Shown one piece after another: positions 63,064 through 64,000 of a stretch of 64,000 bases of DNA. Made by a program: the position numbers and the translations under genes. Source of the DNA: Nostocoides sp. F2B08. GTDB lineage: Bacteria; Actinomycetota; Actinomycetes; Actinomycetales; Dermatophilaceae. The stretch spans positions 248,001 to 312,000 of the forward strand of contig NZ_WESE01000002.1 of NCBI RefSeq assembly GCF_009184895.1. Reading direction: 5' to 3'. Position 1 is the stretch's first letter. Each line of letters begins with the position of its first letter. The notes under the pieces were generated by a model, which searched no databases, was not told the origin of the DNA, and saw nothing but the letters and a program-made list of their open reading frames with translations.

Positions 63064-63558
63064 CTACTCGTCCTCGAACAGCTCCGGCGGGAACCCACCG
63101 GTCGCGATCGGACCCCATCGGGTGGGGCGCACGCGGATGAGCGACTTGCCCTGGTCGGCCATCGCCTGGCGATACTCGTCCCAGTCGGGATGTTCGCCGC
63201 TGATGGCGCGGAAGTACTCGACGAGGCCGTCCGCGGCCTCGGGCATGTCGACGACCTCGGCGTCGCCGTCGATCTGCACCCAGGCGCCGTCGAAACCGCT
63301 CATGACGAGGACCGAGACGTGCGGGTCGCGCCGGATGTTGCGGACCTTCGCCCGCTGTGGATAGGTCGAGACGAGCACCTCCCCGGCCGCGGTGACGACC
63401 CCGGTGACGAGGCTGAGCTGCGGCCGGCCGTCGCGCCGGGTCGTGGCCAGGACGAGCTGGTGCTTGCGCGCGCTGAACTCGACGAGGCCCTCGAGGTCGA
63501 CCGAGCGGTTCGTGGCGATGGACTGCGCGCGGCGGTCGCTGCGCGGGATCTTCTTCAC
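63064..63558 (-). CDS. PPOX-class F420-dependent oxidoreductase
   Basis: 164 residues; GTG overlapping the DUF1028 stop (GTGA), with GGAGG nearby. Motifs: [114 protein letters not shown], the classical PPOX F420 pattern with the [11 protein letters not shown] cofactor segment. Substrate unknown. Confidence 0.9.
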   Translation of the reverse strand: MKKIPRSDRRAQSIATNRSVDLEGLVEFSARKHQLVLATTRRDGRPQLSLVTGVVTAAGEVLVSTYPQRAKVRNIRRDPHVSVLVMSGFDGAWVQIDGDAEVVDMPEAADGLVEYFRAISGEHPDWDEYRQAMADQGKSLIRVRPTRWGPIATGGFPPELFEDE

Positions 63559-64000
63559 CGGACCACACCTCCTTCCCGCCTGAGCTCCTCGAGCACGCGT
63601 GCGTCGATGCCCCCCGGCGAGAGCCGCGTCTCGAGGTTGACCTCGCCCATCCAGGCCTCGAGGTCGGCCTCGACCGTGTCCTCACCGGTGCGGCGGCCGA
63701 GCCGGTCGAGGAGCATCCGCACCTCGGCACGCAGCTCGCCGTCGAGCGACCGGACCCCTTCGGGTGCGCCGAAGTACAACGTGTGGAGCTCATGCACCCG
63801 CGCCAGCTCGGCCGGTGCGTCGGGATGGTCGTCGACGCGCAGGTCGGCGAGGATCCCCGACCGGTCGTAGCCGGCACCGGGAGCCCGGGCGAGGAGCGCC
63901 GCCGACTGCCGGCCGCGCGAGTCGCCACCGGCGGCGTCCCCGGCGAGCAGCGCATCGAGCAGCCGGTGGTCGAGGGGTCGCCCGGCGCTCGCGAGCCAGG
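63555..64000 (-). CDS. DUF1028 family protein, 5' part outside window
   Basis: 148 residues to the right edge; the start lies beyond it. The visible part fits DUF1028: [69 protein letters not shown], followed by a helical C-terminal region like that found in longer DUF1028 proteins. DUF1028 is an Ntn-hydrolase-like domain of unknown substrate. It is translationally coupled to the PPOX gene downstream. Confidence 0.85.
   Translation of the reverse strand, partial: WLASAGRPLDHRLLDALLAGDAAGGDSRGRQSAALLARAPGAGYDRSGILADLRVDDHPDAPAELARVHELHTLYFGAPEGVRSLDGELRAEVRMLLDRLGRRTGEDTVEADLEAWMGEVNLETRLSPGGIDARVLEELRREGGVVR

Overview
The window is a GC-rich chromosomal segment of an actinobacterium. The supporting signs are the GlnX/GlnH glutamate-sensing pair of the PknG pathway, two DUF222-HNH genes, several putative F420/flavin split-barrel enzymes and one luciferase-like F420 enzyme, a FurA-KatG pair, and very frequent leaderless start sites (a TANNNT-like -10 box followed by 5-7 bases and then ATG/GTG). 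I would guess Micrococcales (Intrasporangiaceae-like), but nothing here fixes the genus. About 65 protein genes and one tRNA fill the window. No gap without a gene reaches 300 bases. I saw no rRNA, CRISPR array, transposase, integrase, prophage or replication origin.

Layout. 1-7026 (minus): a tellurite-type/stress operon, telA, an XpaC-like gene, a CbxX-type AAA+ ATPase, glnX, glnH and a coiled-coil gene cut by the window edge; pknG is expected just outside. 7088-12557: a DUF4921 HIT-like protein, an AbiEi/DUF559 gene framed by inverted repeats, a CoA-transferase, gpsA and a PPOX protein. 12607-19289: YdeI-like protein, LLM F420 oxidoreductase, glutamine-dependent nadE, an amidase/hydrolase/cutA operon and dcd. 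19325-23335: DUF222-HNH gene, tRNA-Gly(CCC), a heliorhodopsin, LysM protein, nucleoside deaminase and DUF2945. 23370-29793: DUF6584 protein, an MFS exporter divergent from its TetR regulator, corA, then katG-furA. 30004-34934: a second AbiEi/DUF559 gene framed by direct repeats, zwf, then the threonine degradation pair tdh-kbl.

34951-45925: DUF885 peptidase-like protein, an SDR plus a frameshifted E2-like acyltransferase, an ornithine-cyclodeaminase-family gene divergent from a class III aminotransferase, a secreted 5'-nucleotidase, threonine dehydratase, a second DUF222-HNH gene and a PPOX protein. 45931-54685: a bacterial (6-4)-photolyase-like protein that has lost the Fe-S cysteines, hydrolase, GNAT, TetR, DUF1905, YczE-like, Tat-exported PhoX, a monooxygenase, amidohydrolase, epimerase and PPOX. 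54776-64000: a YqcI/YcgG-DUF1989-DJ-1 cluster, a CDF cation transporter with a small lipoprotein, a lactonase, a secreted DUF6351 protein, an AbiEii-type nucleotidyltransferase with a small partner, a B3/B4-domain protein, a PPOX enzyme and a partial DUF1028 gene.

Most notable: (i) the heptamer GTATGCG/CGCATAC, which I counted 54 times on both strands in genes and between them, using otherwise rare codons; (ii) the heliorhodopsin; (iii) the photolyase without its Fe-S ligands; (iv) two DUF559 genes each bracketed by its own pair of long repeats; (v) the heme-enzyme-like YqcI/YcgG plus DUF1989 pair. Convergent genes are packed so tightly that several pairs share their stop codon bases.
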